48,713 nucleotides of DNA from contig CALMWC010000017.1 in NCBI GenBank assembly GCA_937801655.1, positions 1-48,713 on the forward strand. Reading direction: 5' to 3'. The notes beneath the pieces are model-generated. The model was not told where the DNA came from, made no database searches, and worked only from the letters and a program-made list of their open reading frames with translations. Shown here in pieces: positions 34,388 to 43,846 of this stretch (positions are counted from its first letter, which is position 1; each line of letters starts with the position of its first letter). The DNA comes from an uncultured Gammaproteobacteria bacterium. GTDB lineage: Bacteria > Pseudomonadota > Gammaproteobacteria > Steroidobacterales > UBA11654. Made by a program: the position numbers and the translations under genes.

Positions 34388-36487
34388 GTGATGAAATCAA
34401 AAACAATAACCCTACTCCTATGTAGTTTAGTGGCAAATATATCTGTCGGTTCAGATTTTAATATTGATGCTAAGAAACTTATTGGAGCCAATTCCAATCA
34501 AGAAGAATGGATGACGCATGGGAGGACATATAGTGAAGAACGATTCAGTGGCTTAAAACAGATTAATGAAAATAATGTAGATCAATTAGGCATTGAATGG
34601 TTTCATGATTTAGATAGTAGCCGTGGTCATGAAGCAACACCCTTAGTAGTCAATGGCATTATGTTTTCAACGGGTGCTTGGAGTGTGGTTTTTGCTAATG
34701 ATGCTTCAACTGGTGAACTCATATGGAAATTCGATCCACAAGTACCCAGAGAAAAAGCCTACTACCTCTGTTGTGATGCCGTCAATCGAGGTGTGGCTAT
34801 ATGGGATGGAAAAATTTATTTTGGGACTTTAGATGGAAGACTTATTGCATTGGATGCAAATAATGGTGAGCTAATATGGGAAAAAATTACAGTTGAGGAT
34901 TCAAATGCCTATAGCATCACTGGAGCACCAAGAATTATTAAAGACAAAGTCATTATTGGTAATGGTGGAGCTGATTTTGGAGTCAGGGGTTATGTAAGCG
35001 CCTATGATAGTAAAACAGGTGAAATGATTTGGAGATTTTACACTGTTCCTGGAAATCCAGAAGATGGTTTTGAAAATGAGGCAATGAAATTCGCAGCTTC
35101 CACATGGAGTGGTTCAAAGTGGTGGGAATATGGAGGTGGAGGAACTGTTTGGGATTCTATGGCTTATGATCCTGAATTGGATCTTTTATATATTGGTACC
35201 GGCAATGGTTCGCCATGGAATTATAAAGTTAGAAGTCCGGATGGTGGGGATAATCTTTTTCTGTCTTCAATTATTGCACTCCGCCCTGATAATGGAGAAT
35301 ACGTTTGGCATTACCAAACAACTCCTGGAGACAATTGGGATTACACAGCAACCCAACATATTATTTTGGCTGACTTAATGATCGATGGTCAAAATAGAAA
35401 AATATTAATGCAAGCTCCTAAGAATGGTTTCTTTTACGTTATTGATCGGTTGACCGGAGAGCTAATCTCTGCAGAAAATTATGTCCGGGTTACTTGGGCT
35501 AATAAAATTAATATTGAAACGGGTAAACCTGAAAAAACAGCATTAGGTGATTATGAAGAAAAAGATCGATTGGTATCGCCAGGTCCATTGGGAGGTCACA
35601 ATTGGATGCCTATGTCATATAACCCTGACACGGGATTGGTATATATTCCTGCACAAGAACTCTATTTACCATTTGAGAAAGACAAAGAATATACCTTCAA
35701 AAAAGATAACTGGAATACAGGCATAGATTTGACAGCAATCAACCCACCGACTAATCTTTTGCAACTTGGGTTGCTTGTAAAAAGTATAAGAGGACGATTA
35801 AGCGCATGGGACCCAATTGCACAGAAAGAAGTATGGAAAAAATACCAAACACTTCCTTGGAATGGTGGCATTTTATCCACAGCCGGCAATCTAGTTTTTC
35901 AAGGTACATCCGATGGTGAACTGATTGCTTATAATGCTAAAACTGGCGACCAACTTTGGTCTTATGACCTCCAAACAGGTATTGTAGCCCCTCCTATTAC
36001 CTATTCTATAAATGGCAAGCAATACTTAAGTGTCGTTGCAGGGTATGGAGGAGTGTTTGCACTACAAGCTGGATTACCACCTAAATACTCAGGTGGTCCC
36101 ATTAATGGTCGAATTGTTACCTTTGCTTTAGATTCAAAAGAACAGCTACCAAAAAGAATAGCCAATAAGATAATGCCTAAGCCACCAGAATCAATGGGTG
36201 ATGTGGCCTCAATTGCTAATGGTGAAAAAGTTTATCATTATCAATGCCATATGTGTCATGGTGCAGGTGCTTTGGGAGGCGGTGTTATTGCTGACCTCCG
36301 ATACATGGATAAAGCAACTCATGAGGATTTTTTAGCAATCACACTCGGTGGTCTATATACAAACAAAGGCATGGTGGGTTTTTCTAATAAAATCTCAGAA
36401 CAGGATGCCAAAGATATACATGCTTATGTGATTCAAAGAGCAAGAGAAACGTATTACTTGGAAAAGCTTAATTCGGCTTTGAAATAA
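34388..36487 (+). CDS. PQQ-dependent quinohemoprotein alcohol dehydrogenase
   Basis: A 699-residue periplasmic enzyme that oxidises alcohols with pyrroloquinoline quinone and passes electrons to a fused cytochrome c. It has a signal peptide, an eight-bladed propeller with the vicinal disulfide C128-C129 ([11 protein letters not shown]), Asn 273 in TGNGSPWN and the catalytic Asp 318 in [10 protein letters not shown], and a C-terminal heme site CHMCH with a later Met ligand in GMVGFSN. Pattern matches type II ADH such as that of Pseudomonas putida. The position after the catalytic Asp is Thr 320, not the Asp that marks lanthanide enzymes, so calcium is expected. The Glu ligand in GAEFGVRG is Asp 196 here. 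No PQQ synthesis genes are in the window. Its 3' end overlaps the ferredoxin gene by 20 bases. Confidence 0.93.
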   Translation: MMKSKTITLLLCSLVANISVGSDFNIDAKKLIGANSNQEEWMTHGRTYSEERFSGLKQINENNVDQLGIEWFHDLDSSRGHEATPLVVNGIMFSTGAWSVVFANDASTGELIWKFDPQVPREKAYYLCCDAVNRGVAIWDGKIYFGTLDGRLIALDANNGELIWEKITVEDSNAYSITGAPRIIKDKVIIGNGGADFGVRGYVSAYDSKTGEMIWRFYTVPGNPEDGFENEAMKFAASTWSGSKWWEYGGGGTVWDSMAYDPELDLLYIGTGNGSPWNYKVRSPDGGDNLFLSSIIALRPDNGEYVWHYQTTPGDNWDYTATQHIILADLMIDGQNRKILMQAPKNGFFYVIDRLTGELISAENYVRVTWANKINIETGKPEKTALGDYEEKDRLVSPGPLGGHNWMPMSYNPDTGLVYIPAQELYLPFEKDKEYTFKKDNWNTGIDLTAINPPTNLLQLGLLVKSIRGRLSAWDPIAQKEVWKKYQTLPWNGGILSTAGNLVFQGTSDGELIAYNAKTGDQLWSYDLQTGIVAPPITYSINGKQYLSVVAGYGGVFALQAGLPPKYSGGPINGRIVTFALDSKEQLPKRIANKIMPKPPESMGDVASIANGEKVYHYQCHMCHGAGALGGGVIADLRYMDKATHEDFLAITLGGLYTNKGMVGFSNKISEQDAKDIHAYVIQRARETYYLEKLNSALK

Positions 36488-36830
36488 TAAATTCTTCTAC
36501 GGGTTCCCCAGAAATTAAGTGTTTTTGTATGATCTTTTCTAAAACTTCAGGAGTGCATTTTTTATACCAAATAGCCTCAGGATAAACGACCGCGATAGGC
36601 CCATGTGAACAGACTCTTAGACAGTTAACTTTTGAACGAAAAATACCTCCTCTATTATCAAGATTCAATTCACTCAAACGCTGCTTTAAAAAATTCCAAG
36701 ACTCCATTGTTTTTTTACGTGGAGAGCAATTTGCTTCTGTTTGATCGGCACAAAGAAAAATATGTCTCTCTATAACATCAAAACCTAATTCATCTAACTT
36801 TTTAGCCAGAGCGTGTTCTTTATTTTCCAT
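36468..36830 (-). CDS. Thioredoxin-like 2Fe-2S ferredoxin
   Basis: A 120-residue ferredoxin of the thioredoxin-fold type. Four cysteines, C27 in [11 protein letters not shown]35 in ANCSPRK, and C70 and C74 in [18 protein letters not shown], are spaced as the 2Fe-2S ligands of this family. Such proteins carry electrons in the cytosol; partners are unknown for most. It lies three bases after the aldehyde dehydrogenase gene on the same strand, so the two are co-transcribed, as the last gene of the aldolase/aldehyde dehydrogenase/ferredoxin unit. Its last 20 bases overlap the PQQ dehydrogenase coding sequence on the other strand, the longest overlap in the window. Confidence 0.88.
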   Translation of the reverse strand: MENKEHALAKKLDELGFDVIERHIFLCADQTEANCSPRKKTMESWNFLKQRLSELNLDNRGGIFRSKVNCLRVCSHGPIAVVYPEAIWYKKCTPEVLEKIIQKHLISGEPVEEFIISKPN

Positions 36831-36833
36831 GAT

Positions 36834-38240
36834 TTATTTTTTGATTCTTGAGGAAATCAAGGTATCGAATAATTTACCATACGGTGGGCGCATCAATTTT
36901 AAAATAGCATTAAATGGAGTTTGTTTATAGATCCCCCTGGGGTTACTAAAGGTCTTAAAACCCTCAATGCCATGATAACGTCCCATGCCGCTAGGGCCAA
37001 TGCCTCCAAAAGGCAAATCTTCCTGTACATAATGAAAAATAACATCGTTTAAGCAAACACCGCCAGACACCGTTTGATTGATGACATTGCTTTCTTCAGA
37101 TGTATCACTACCAAAATAATACATACCTAAAGGTCGATCCTTTTTATTGATATAATCAATCGCTTCATCTATCTTTCTATACGTTTTTACAGGAAGAATT
37201 GGTCCAAATATTTCCTCTTCCATTATTAACATTTCATCTGTTGCACCCAATACAATGGTAGGCATCATTTTATGATGATTCCGTTTTTCATTATTTTCTT
37301 TGGCTGGATTAATCTCCACAATTCTAGCCCCTTTGTCTTTTGCATCATCCAAGTAAGACTGCAACCTGCTAAAATGCTTTTCATTAATAATTGATGAATA
37401 ATCGTCATTAGAATAGATAGAAGGATACATGTTACTGATTGACTTCTGTGAAGCTTCCATCCAATCCTCCATCTTTCTCTCAGGAATGAATAAATAATCA
37501 GGTGCAATACAAGTTTGACCACAGTTCATCAGTTTTCCATTCCAGACTCTATCGGAAACTACAGTCATGTCAGCTGTATCACTTACAATTACTGGTGATT
37601 TACCTCCCAACTCTAAAGTAACAGGTACTAAATTCTTAGAAGCAGCTTCCATAACTTTTTTAGCAACTGATGTTGAACCAGTAAATAAGAGATGATCAAA
37701 CGGCAAACTGGTGAACTCTTCCCCTACTTCAGGACCGCCTGGAAACACTGCAACTTCATCTTCATCAAAGTATTTCTCAATCATTGTTTTCATCAGTAAA
37801 GAAGATTGCGGAGTATATTCAGATGGTTTAATCATAGCTCGATTACCAGCCGCAAGAATCACAGCAAGAGGAGCATAAGTTAAGCTAAACGGATAATTCC
37901 ATGGGCTGATCACACCGACGCAACCCACAGGCTGATACTGAACATAAGCTTTTGCTAATAAAATATTAAAAGGAAAAGAGGCATTCCGGGATTCTGGTTT
38001 CATCCATTTCTTAAGATTCTTCTTTGTGTAATGAATAGAGTCAAAAACTGCGGCAACATCTGAAAACTTTGACAGCACTGGTGATCGGTGCCCAAAGTCA
38101 TTCGATAATACTTCTGGAATTTGCCCCTGGAATTCAAGTAACATCTCGATCAACCTATCAAGTCTATCAATTCGTGTTTTTAAACTTGGTATTGTATCGT
38201 TTAATGCTTTATTTCTTTGTTTGTCTAAAGTTTGCTTCAT
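36834..38240 (-). CDS. Coniferyl-aldehyde-dehydrogenase-type ALDH
   Basis: A 468-residue NAD(P)-dependent aldehyde dehydrogenase of the branch annotated as coniferyl aldehyde dehydrogenase. The general base Glu 210 is in LELGGKSP and the catalytic Cys 244 in NCGQTCIAPDY; the cofactor segment is VGVISPWNYPF and LLFTGSTSVAKKV, and the C-terminal LPFGGIGPSGMGRYHG fits the class 3-like subgroup. Members oxidise aromatic or fatty aldehydes, so the name does not prove a lignin substrate. It follows the class II aldolase gene by 10 bases and is followed by the ferredoxin. Facing the PQQ alcohol dehydrogenase, it could take aldehydes made in the periplasm, which is inference. Confidence 0.9.
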   Translation of the reverse strand: MKQTLDKQRNKALNDTIPSLKTRIDRLDRLIEMLLEFQGQIPEVLSNDFGHRSPVLSKFSDVAAVFDSIHYTKKNLKKWMKPESRNASFPFNILLAKAYVQYQPVGCVGVISPWNYPFSLTYAPLAVILAAGNRAMIKPSEYTPQSSLLMKTMIEKYFDEDEVAVFPGGPEVGEEFTSLPFDHLLFTGSTSVAKKVMEAASKNLVPVTLELGGKSPVIVSDTADMTVVSDRVWNGKLMNCGQTCIAPDYLFIPERKMEDWMEASQKSISNMYPSIYSNDDYSSIINEKHFSRLQSYLDDAKDKGARIVEINPAKENNEKRNHHKMMPTIVLGATDEMLIMEEEIFGPILPVKTYRKIDEAIDYINKKDRPLGMYYFGSDTSEESNVINQTVSGGVCLNDVIFHYVQEDLPFGGIGPSGMGRYHGIEGFKTFSNPRGIYKQTPFNAILKLMRPPYGKLFDTLISSRIKK

Positions 38241-38250
38241 AAGTACTCGC

Positions 38251-39057
38251 TTAATTAAGGAAATCTGGTTCCATTGCGTAAATTAAATCATAAAGTGGTT
38301 GAAAACTAGCCCATAAAATCATATCCGTACCTGCTTGAGCTTTAGCTTGAAGTGCAATCTCATCAGAGATGATAATGGGTGATCCAGCTGAGTCGGCCAA
38401 CAATTGGCTCTGGCAACACTTATCCATAGCTATAAATAGCCAAATGGCTATATCCACACTAGAACCCGTGGTTAATAATCCATGATTTTGTAAAATAGCA
38501 GTTCTTTTTTCTCCGAGGGCCTCCGCAATTGCTAAACCCTCTTCTACATCAAAAGCAACGCCACCATAACTATCATGAATTGCCTGCTCTTGAAAAAAGA
38601 GTGCTGCATCTTGAGTGATGGGATCCAACAACTTACCCAAACTGGAGAATGTTCTTCCATAGATAGAGTGAGCATGTGCTGCTGAATTCACATCTGGTCT
38701 TGCCTTGTGGATTGAGGAATGAATTGCAAATGCAGCAGGATTAATTGGACGAGTGCCTTGAATTATTTGACCATCCTCTTTGACTAATAATAAATCTGAA
38801 ACTGAGATTTGACTGAAATTCATACCCAATGGATTAACCCAGAAATGATCACTAAATTGGGGATCTCTCAGGGTTATATGGCCTGCTAAACCTTCATCAA
38901 AACCGTATAATGCAAACAAACGAAAACCAGCTGCCAATCTCTCAAGCTGCAATCGTCTTTGTTCTTCAATTGATTGAGGAATAATTGGCTGGAGCGAACC
39001 CTTTTCTTTTTGAGGAAGGGCTCCCTTAGATCGATCAATTTTCTTAGGGTCAGTCAT
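38251..39057 (-). CDS. Class II aldolase/adducin family protein
   Basis: A 268-residue protein with the class II aldolase/adducin fold. Zinc ligands are visible as H128 and H130 in SAAHAHSIYGR and H192 in LQNHGLLT. The N-terminal 40 residues are charged and extra. Family members cleave sugar phosphates (fuculose-, ribulose-phosphate types), but this subgroup without a clear sugar-phosphate signature is also found with aromatic and decarboxylation pathways; the reaction is open. The gene heads the minus-strand unit with ALDH and ferredoxin, and is divergent from the small membrane ORF and BCCT gene across 111 bases. Confidence 0.85.
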   Translation of the reverse strand: MTDPKKIDRSKGALPQKEKGSLQPIIPQSIEEQRRLQLERLAAGFRLFALYGFDEGLAGHITLRDPQFSDHFWVNPLGMNFSQISVSDLLLVKEDGQIIQGTRPINPAAFAIHSSIHKARPDVNSAAHAHSIYGRTFSSLGKLLDPITQDAALFFQEQAIHDSYGGVAFDVEEGLAIAEALGEKRTAILQNHGLLTTGSSVDIAIWLFIAMDKCCQSQLLADSAGSPIIISDEIALQAKAQAGTDMILWASFQPLYDLIYAMEPDFLN

Positions 39058-39168
39058 AAATAATATCTAATAATTTTACCTACTTAGTAATATAATAGAT
39101 AGATTGATAAATACTATAAATTATTCACTTATGATTAATTTTTAGACACAAAACAAAAAAATATAAAA

Positions 39169-39312
39169 ATGAAAGAAACAATAATATCTATAATGATTTT
39201 CCTATTGATCTTTATTTTTATCATAGCTTTTGATTTCTATATCACTGGCAATCTATCCAAAGATCAATTCAAAAATATTGATGAAATCAAGGGAACAATT
39301 GAAAACCAATAA
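39169..39312 (+). CDS. Possible 47-residue single-pass membrane peptide
   Basis: An ATG-to-TAA frame of 47 codons encodes a short start MKETI, a strongly hydrophobic stretch (SIMIFLLIFIFIIAF, about residues 7-21) and a polar tail ending GTIENQ. This is the form of a small single-pass inner-membrane protein. It overlaps the start of the BCCT gene by 32 bases in another frame, so the two could be translationally coupled. No ribosome binding site is seen before it, and AT-rich DNA easily encodes hydrophobic stretches, so it may be a chance frame. I recognise no family. Confidence 0.35.
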   Translation: MKETIISIMIFLLIFIFIIAFDFYITGNLSKDQFKNIDEIKGTIENQ

Positions 39313-40837
39313 ATCAGATAATTATACGATTGTCAGTATTATATTAGCGATACTCTGCATCGCCATCCCTATAATCATAGATCCCGAAACAGCACAAATA
39401 TTTATTTCCACAACCTATCAAAAAACTGTAGATATATTTGGCCCCTCTTATATGATCTTGGGTATTGTGACTTTACTATTTCTCGTACTTTTATCAGTCT
39501 CAAAGTATGGCAAATTTAAGTTAGGTGGAAGTAATAGCTCTCCTGAGTTTTCTAATTTCAGCTGGTCAAGTATGTTATTTTGCTCAGGTATAGGAGGTGG
39601 AATACTTTATTGGTCAGGTGTCGAATGGGCTTATTATGTTAATCGACCGCCTTTTGGTATTGAGCCTTTCTCAGACGGAGCTTATCATCTTGCATCAGCC
39701 TATGGCATGTTTCATTGGGGTTTAACAGGTTGGGCTCTTTATTGCCTTCCAGCCATAGCCATAGCCATTCCCTTTTATCATTATAAGCTTGGATCACTAA
39801 GACTGAGTTCTGGTCTTCGAACAAATAAAAGTAGTGCCATAGAAAACTCATTCATTGGACGATTGGTTGATTTTATTTTTGTAATTATTTTACTTGGTGC
39901 ATCAGGAGGAACGATTGGTATGTATGTTCCCATCATTGGTGCTGGTTTATCGGAAGTATTTGGAATCAATCATGATTTGATTCTTGATCTAAGCATGCTT
40001 GCATTATGCACATTAATGTTTGGAGCAAGTGTTTATAGAGGAATAAACAAAGGAATTAAGATTCTGAGTAATTTTAATGTCCTATTGGCATTAACGTTTC
40101 TAACATTAATCTTCTTCTTAGGATCTTTTCAAGAAATTATTGCTTTGTCTATTGAGGCAATTAAATCACTTCTAACAAACTTTGTAGGCATGAATACTTT
40201 GGGTATAACTGAGCAATCTGATTTTGCTGACGATTGGACTATTTTTTACTGGGCATGGTGGCTTGCTTTGGGTCCACAGGTAGGATTATTTGTTGCCAGA
40301 ATATCCAAAGGAAGAACCTTGAGAGAATTAATAATGGGAATGCTAATCATTGGTAGCTTGGGTTGCTTTATCTTTTTTTCAATTTTGGGTAATTATGCGA
40401 TTAATCTAGAGCTTAATAATCAACTTATGGTTTCTGAGATTTTAGCTAATGATGGCCATCAAATTGCGGCTACAGCAATCCTGCTTCAATTGCCCTTTGG
40501 GGAATTATTTGTTTTAGCTTACTGCTTAATAGTGATTATCTTTATAGTCACTTCTTATGATTCAGTTTCTTATATTCTCTCTTATCATGTAAAAAGTACT
40601 TCGAGTGAGGCCTATGAGCCTAGTAAAAATATGAGACTATTTTGGGCCTTAGTGCTTGCTATCCTTCCAGCTTGTCTTTTTCTTATAGGGAGCAACAGAA
40701 CAGCAATGGATCTCATTTTATTAGCTTCACCACCTCTTCTTTTCCTGTCACCCATCTTTGCAATATCAATGATAAAAACATTAAGAAATCATTACGCTTT
40801 GGAAGAGTCTTCCATTGAAAATAATACTTCAGAATAA
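39281..40837 (+). CDS. BCCT-family transporter
   Basis: A 518-residue, twelve-helix transporter of the betaine/carnitine/choline family. Recognisable segments are FCSGIGGGILYWSGVEWAYY, GAYHLASAYGMFHWGLTGWA and the eighth-helix signature WTIFYWAWWLALGPQVG with VARISKGRTLRE. In betaine transporters this signature has a third Trp (WWISW), where Leu is found here, so the quaternary-ammonium site differs and the substrate may not be betaine. I place the start at ATG 39281; an in-frame codon at 39230 would add 17 residues with no support. The small membrane frame overlaps its first 32 bases. It converges with the HMG-CoA synthase gene, seven bases apart. Confidence 0.9.
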   Translation: MKSREQLKTNKSDNYTIVSIILAILCIAIPIIIDPETAQIFISTTYQKTVDIFGPSYMILGIVTLLFLVLLSVSKYGKFKLGGSNSSPEFSNFSWSSMLFCSGIGGGILYWSGVEWAYYVNRPPFGIEPFSDGAYHLASAYGMFHWGLTGWALYCLPAIAIAIPFYHYKLGSLRLSSGLRTNKSSAIENSFIGRLVDFIFVIILLGASGGTIGMYVPIIGAGLSEVFGINHDLILDLSMLALCTLMFGASVYRGINKGIKILSNFNVLLALTFLTLIFFLGSFQEIIALSIEAIKSLLTNFVGMNTLGITEQSDFADDWTIFYWAWWLALGPQVGLFVARISKGRTLRELIMGMLIIGSLGCFIFFSILGNYAINLELNNQLMVSEILANDGHQIAATAILLQLPFGELFVLAYCLIVIIFIVTSYDSVSYILSYHVKSTSSEAYEPSKNMRLFWALVLAILPACLFLIGSNRTAMDLILLASPPLLFLSPIFAISMIKTLRNHYALEESSIENNTSE

Positions 40838-40844
40838 ATATATA

Positions 40845-42314
40845 TTAATTTAAGAATTCGTAATATTCTATTCCAGCATCCTGAAAATCATCCCTTTCCT
40901 CTGTTCCTATTCTTTTCACAATGAATTGATTTCTTAACTGATAATCGATTCCATTGGTTGTTTTTTCAGATCTTAAAGTAAGATACTGCTGATGAGATAG
41001 GTCATATTGATCTTCAAAGGCACCAGAAAAATTAGTTTTAATTGATGCTTCTTTCCAATCATTTGTAAAAATAAGTGGTATCACTTCTGCTGCATCACCA
41101 CTGCCATAACCAAATAATAATGCCTCTTTATTTGACCAATCAATACCTCTACTTATTGCATCTTCCATACCTGCGGCCAGCCAGCCAAAGACAGATCCTG
41201 AATAAATATTTCCCATCTCCATTGTTAGCAAGGAACCAAATTCTATTTTTGCCAATATCTTGTTTTGAAATTGATCATCATTTTTAATTTTCTTAATTAC
41301 TCCATTAGATAGAGGGAGAAAATCAGCATTAAGATCTTTATGAGGAAATTCTGACACATCCGGTCTATTGATTAATTCATTTAAGAGTTCTTTAAAACTA
41401 ATATTGGAAGCAAAGGCATAACCTTCCAGCTCTTCTTTGTCATCCTTATTACCATGAGCTAAAGCATGCAAATAGACAATTGAAAACGCTGTTATAGGCA
41501 TTTTATGAAACGGTCTATGCAGAAAAGCAGCACTAATATTTCTAAGATATTCTGCAGTATGAATTTTTCTTTTTTTTGCCATGTCATCAACTGCTGCAAT
41601 GGTTTCATCTATGTAACAAGATGAAGAGTATTTACCATTAAATATAGGTAAATCAATATCAAAATCAGACTGGTCACTTGCTTGCTTGGCTCTATACTGA
41701 ATAGGCTTTCTAAAATCTAATAAACGATAATCAGATGAAGTACCTGAGAGCTCTGTTCTAACTTCAGCAATTTTTGGATCTTTTTCAACCAGAGCAGCTA
41801 TCGCCCCTGCTCCTTGTGTTGGTTCTCCACTGGTACCTATTTGATAGAGAGCAATATCAGAGCAAACAACAATTGCTTTTAAGGTTGGTGCATCTGATTT
41901 AATAAAACGAACAGCATTCTTTAAGGCATAAATGCCTGATAAACATGCCTGTTTGAACTCCGGAACCTCGCATCGACTTGAAATGGTATCCATGTTTCTA
42001 TTTTTTAATTCTTCATTAACCATGCCTTTGATGATAATAGAACCTGCAGAGTTATCGGTACTAGATTCAGTGCCTAAAGCTAAAAATCCTATCTCTGAGG
42101 GATTAACCTCATGAGATATAATTAAATCAAGAACTGCGTTTGCAGCCATCGAGTAAATTGTTTGATTGGGTCCTAAAACTCTAAAACCAGAACCTACGAT
42201 ATTCTTTATTTTATCCCATGAATTATCAGACCATAAACACCATTGCTCAAGATCAACACGATATGGAGGAACATAGGTTGTTAATCCACTAATTCCTACT
42301 TTTAGATTATCCAT
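40845..42314 (-). CDS. HMG-CoA synthase family protein
   Basis: A 489-residue condensing enzyme of the HMG-CoA synthase family, which joins acetyl-CoA and acetoacetyl-CoA. The catalytic set is present: Glu 83 in GTESSTDNSAG, Cys 124 in EFKQACLSGIYAL and His 266 in AFLHRPFHK. The start GISGLTTYVPPYRVDLEQW is typical. It is about 100 residues longer than Firmicute MvaS. In gammaproteobacteria isoprenoids normally come from the MEP pathway, so this may serve mevalonate synthesis, a beta-branching or degradation role; no other mevalonate gene is in view. It is the last gene of the minus-strand run ggt, symporter, pyk, 71 bases after pyk. Confidence 0.87.
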   Translation of the reverse strand: MDNLKVGISGLTTYVPPYRVDLEQWCLWSDNSWDKIKNIVGSGFRVLGPNQTIYSMAANAVLDLIISHEVNPSEIGFLALGTESSTDNSAGSIIIKGMVNEELKNRNMDTISSRCEVPEFKQACLSGIYALKNAVRFIKSDAPTLKAIVVCSDIALYQIGTSGEPTQGAGAIAALVEKDPKIAEVRTELSGTSSDYRLLDFRKPIQYRAKQASDQSDFDIDLPIFNGKYSSSCYIDETIAAVDDMAKKRKIHTAEYLRNISAAFLHRPFHKMPITAFSIVYLHALAHGNKDDKEELEGYAFASNISFKELLNELINRPDVSEFPHKDLNADFLPLSNGVIKKIKNDDQFQNKILAKIEFGSLLTMEMGNIYSGSVFGWLAAGMEDAISRGIDWSNKEALLFGYGSGDAAEVIPLIFTNDWKEASIKTNFSGAFEDQYDLSHQQYLTLRSEKTTNGIDYQLRNQFIVKRIGTEERDDFQDAGIEYYEFLN

Positions 42315-42385
42315 GATAGTTAAAATTTAAATTAAAAAAATGATTGTAGTCTTAAATTATTGGTACTGAAAGAAATTTGTGTGAG

Positions 42386-43828
42386 TTATTTAATTGCAAC
42401 AATCCTAAGACTGTTTGTATAACCTTCTACTTTTAAGGGAGAACCTGAAGTTATAATTACTAAGTCTCCCAGTTTGACCATTTCTGAATCAAGCAGTTCC
42501 TTTGAGACTTCGGATAAGACCTCTGAAAAACTTTTTGCTTTAAATTTATAAGGGTAAGACTTTACACCGCGGTAGAGCCCTACTCTTCTTTGTGTGTATT
42601 CATTTCTTGTAAAAGCATATATTGGTATATCAGATCTAATACGAGACATCATCAAAGCTGTTGATCCGGACTCAGTCAGAGCAACAATTGCTTTGACATT
42701 CATATTTCTAGCAATACTAATTGAACTGATAGCAATGGCTTCGTCTATTCGCTGCAACTCTGAAAACCTAAATGTATCAGCTTTACTGATTGATTCTTCA
42801 TACAGTTCAGCACCCGAACAAACCTCTGACATCGCATCAACTGTTTCTATAGGATAGTCCCCTATGGCTGTTTCTGCAGAGAGCATAACTGCATCAGTGC
42901 CATCCAAAACTGCATTTGAAACATCTGTCATTTCAGCTCTAGTTGGAGTTGGATTATGAATCATCGACTCCATCATTTGAGTGGCAGTGATAACAATTTT
43001 CTTTCCTTTGACGGTTTGCTTAATGATATTTTTTTGAAGACCTGTTAATTCTCCAGGACCACATTCCAATGCTAAATCGCCTCTTGCAACCATGATTCCA
43101 TCGCTGGCTTTAATAATCCAATACAATTGTTTAAGTGCAGCTATTCGTTCGATTTTAGCAATGAGTTTAGTGTGGTTATTAAATCCCGATAAAACCTCTC
43201 TAGCCTGATTGACATCGCTTGCTTGATTGACAAAAGACAACGCAACCCAATCAATATCTAGTTTGGCTAACTTTTTTAAATCCTTTTTATCTCCTTCATT
43301 TAAACCTGACTGATTAATGATTTTATTCTTAACCTCCAATCCTTTGCCTCTTGACAACAATCCACCTTCATGAACAATACATATCAATGCCTTTTTTTTG
43401 GGTTGAACTTTTTTTACTTCTAGTCTAATCAAACCATCATCAAGAAGAATAACGTCTTTCTCCTCTACATTATCAAAGACATAATCTGCATTAACTACAA
43501 TCTCTTTGTCATTTTTACTTATTTCCTCTTCGGTAAATCGAATCGTGACCAAGCTATTTTTTTTAAGCTCTATGGCATCATTTTTAAAGTTTCCTATTCT
43601 TATTTTATTGCCTTTAAGATCGACTAGAATAGCAATAGGCTTTTTTATTTTTTTAGAGATCTTTCGAACCAACCGAATCTTTTTTTGATGACTGGCTTCA
43701 TCCTTCGGATCCCAGGTTCCATGAGCAAGATTTATCCTAACGACATCAACTCGTTGAAGCAGCTTGGTTAAAGTTTTAGGGTCTTCCGTAGCGGGACCTA
43801 AGGTGGCTATTATTTTGGTTTTTCTCAT
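42386..43828 (-). CDS. pykA: Pyruvate kinase, PykA type
   Basis: This glycolytic enzyme makes pyruvate and ATP from phosphoenolpyruvate and ADP. The 480 residues contain KTKIIATLGPAT, RINLAHG at 31-37, VDLKGNKIRIG near 70, the catalytic Lys in LIAKIER, and the metal site IMVARGDLALECG. The DL-x-G-x-KIR form (with Leu where K+-dependent enzymes have Thr) is that of the PykA branch. The usual Ser of NFSHG is Ala 35, so two of the residues that bind K+ are changed and a K+-independent enzyme is possible; this is inference from remembered ligand positions. The symporter gene lies 18 bases upstream on the same strand. Confidence 0.95.
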   Translation of the reverse strand: MRKTKIIATLGPATEDPKTLTKLLQRVDVVRINLAHGTWDPKDEASHQKKIRLVRKISKKIKKPIAILVDLKGNKIRIGNFKNDAIELKKNSLVTIRFTEEEISKNDKEIVVNADYVFDNVEEKDVILLDDGLIRLEVKKVQPKKKALICIVHEGGLLSRGKGLEVKNKIINQSGLNEGDKKDLKKLAKLDIDWVALSFVNQASDVNQAREVLSGFNNHTKLIAKIERIAALKQLYWIIKASDGIMVARGDLALECGPGELTGLQKNIIKQTVKGKKIVITATQMMESMIHNPTPTRAEMTDVSNAVLDGTDAVMLSAETAIGDYPIETVDAMSEVCSGAELYEESISKADTFRFSELQRIDEAIAISSISIARNMNVKAIVALTESGSTALMMSRIRSDIPIYAFTRNEYTQRRVGLYRGVKSYPYKFKAKSFSEVLSEVSKELLDSEMVKLGDLVIITSGSPLKVEGYTNSLRIVAIK

Positions 43829-43846
43829 GTCTTTATTTTAGAATAC

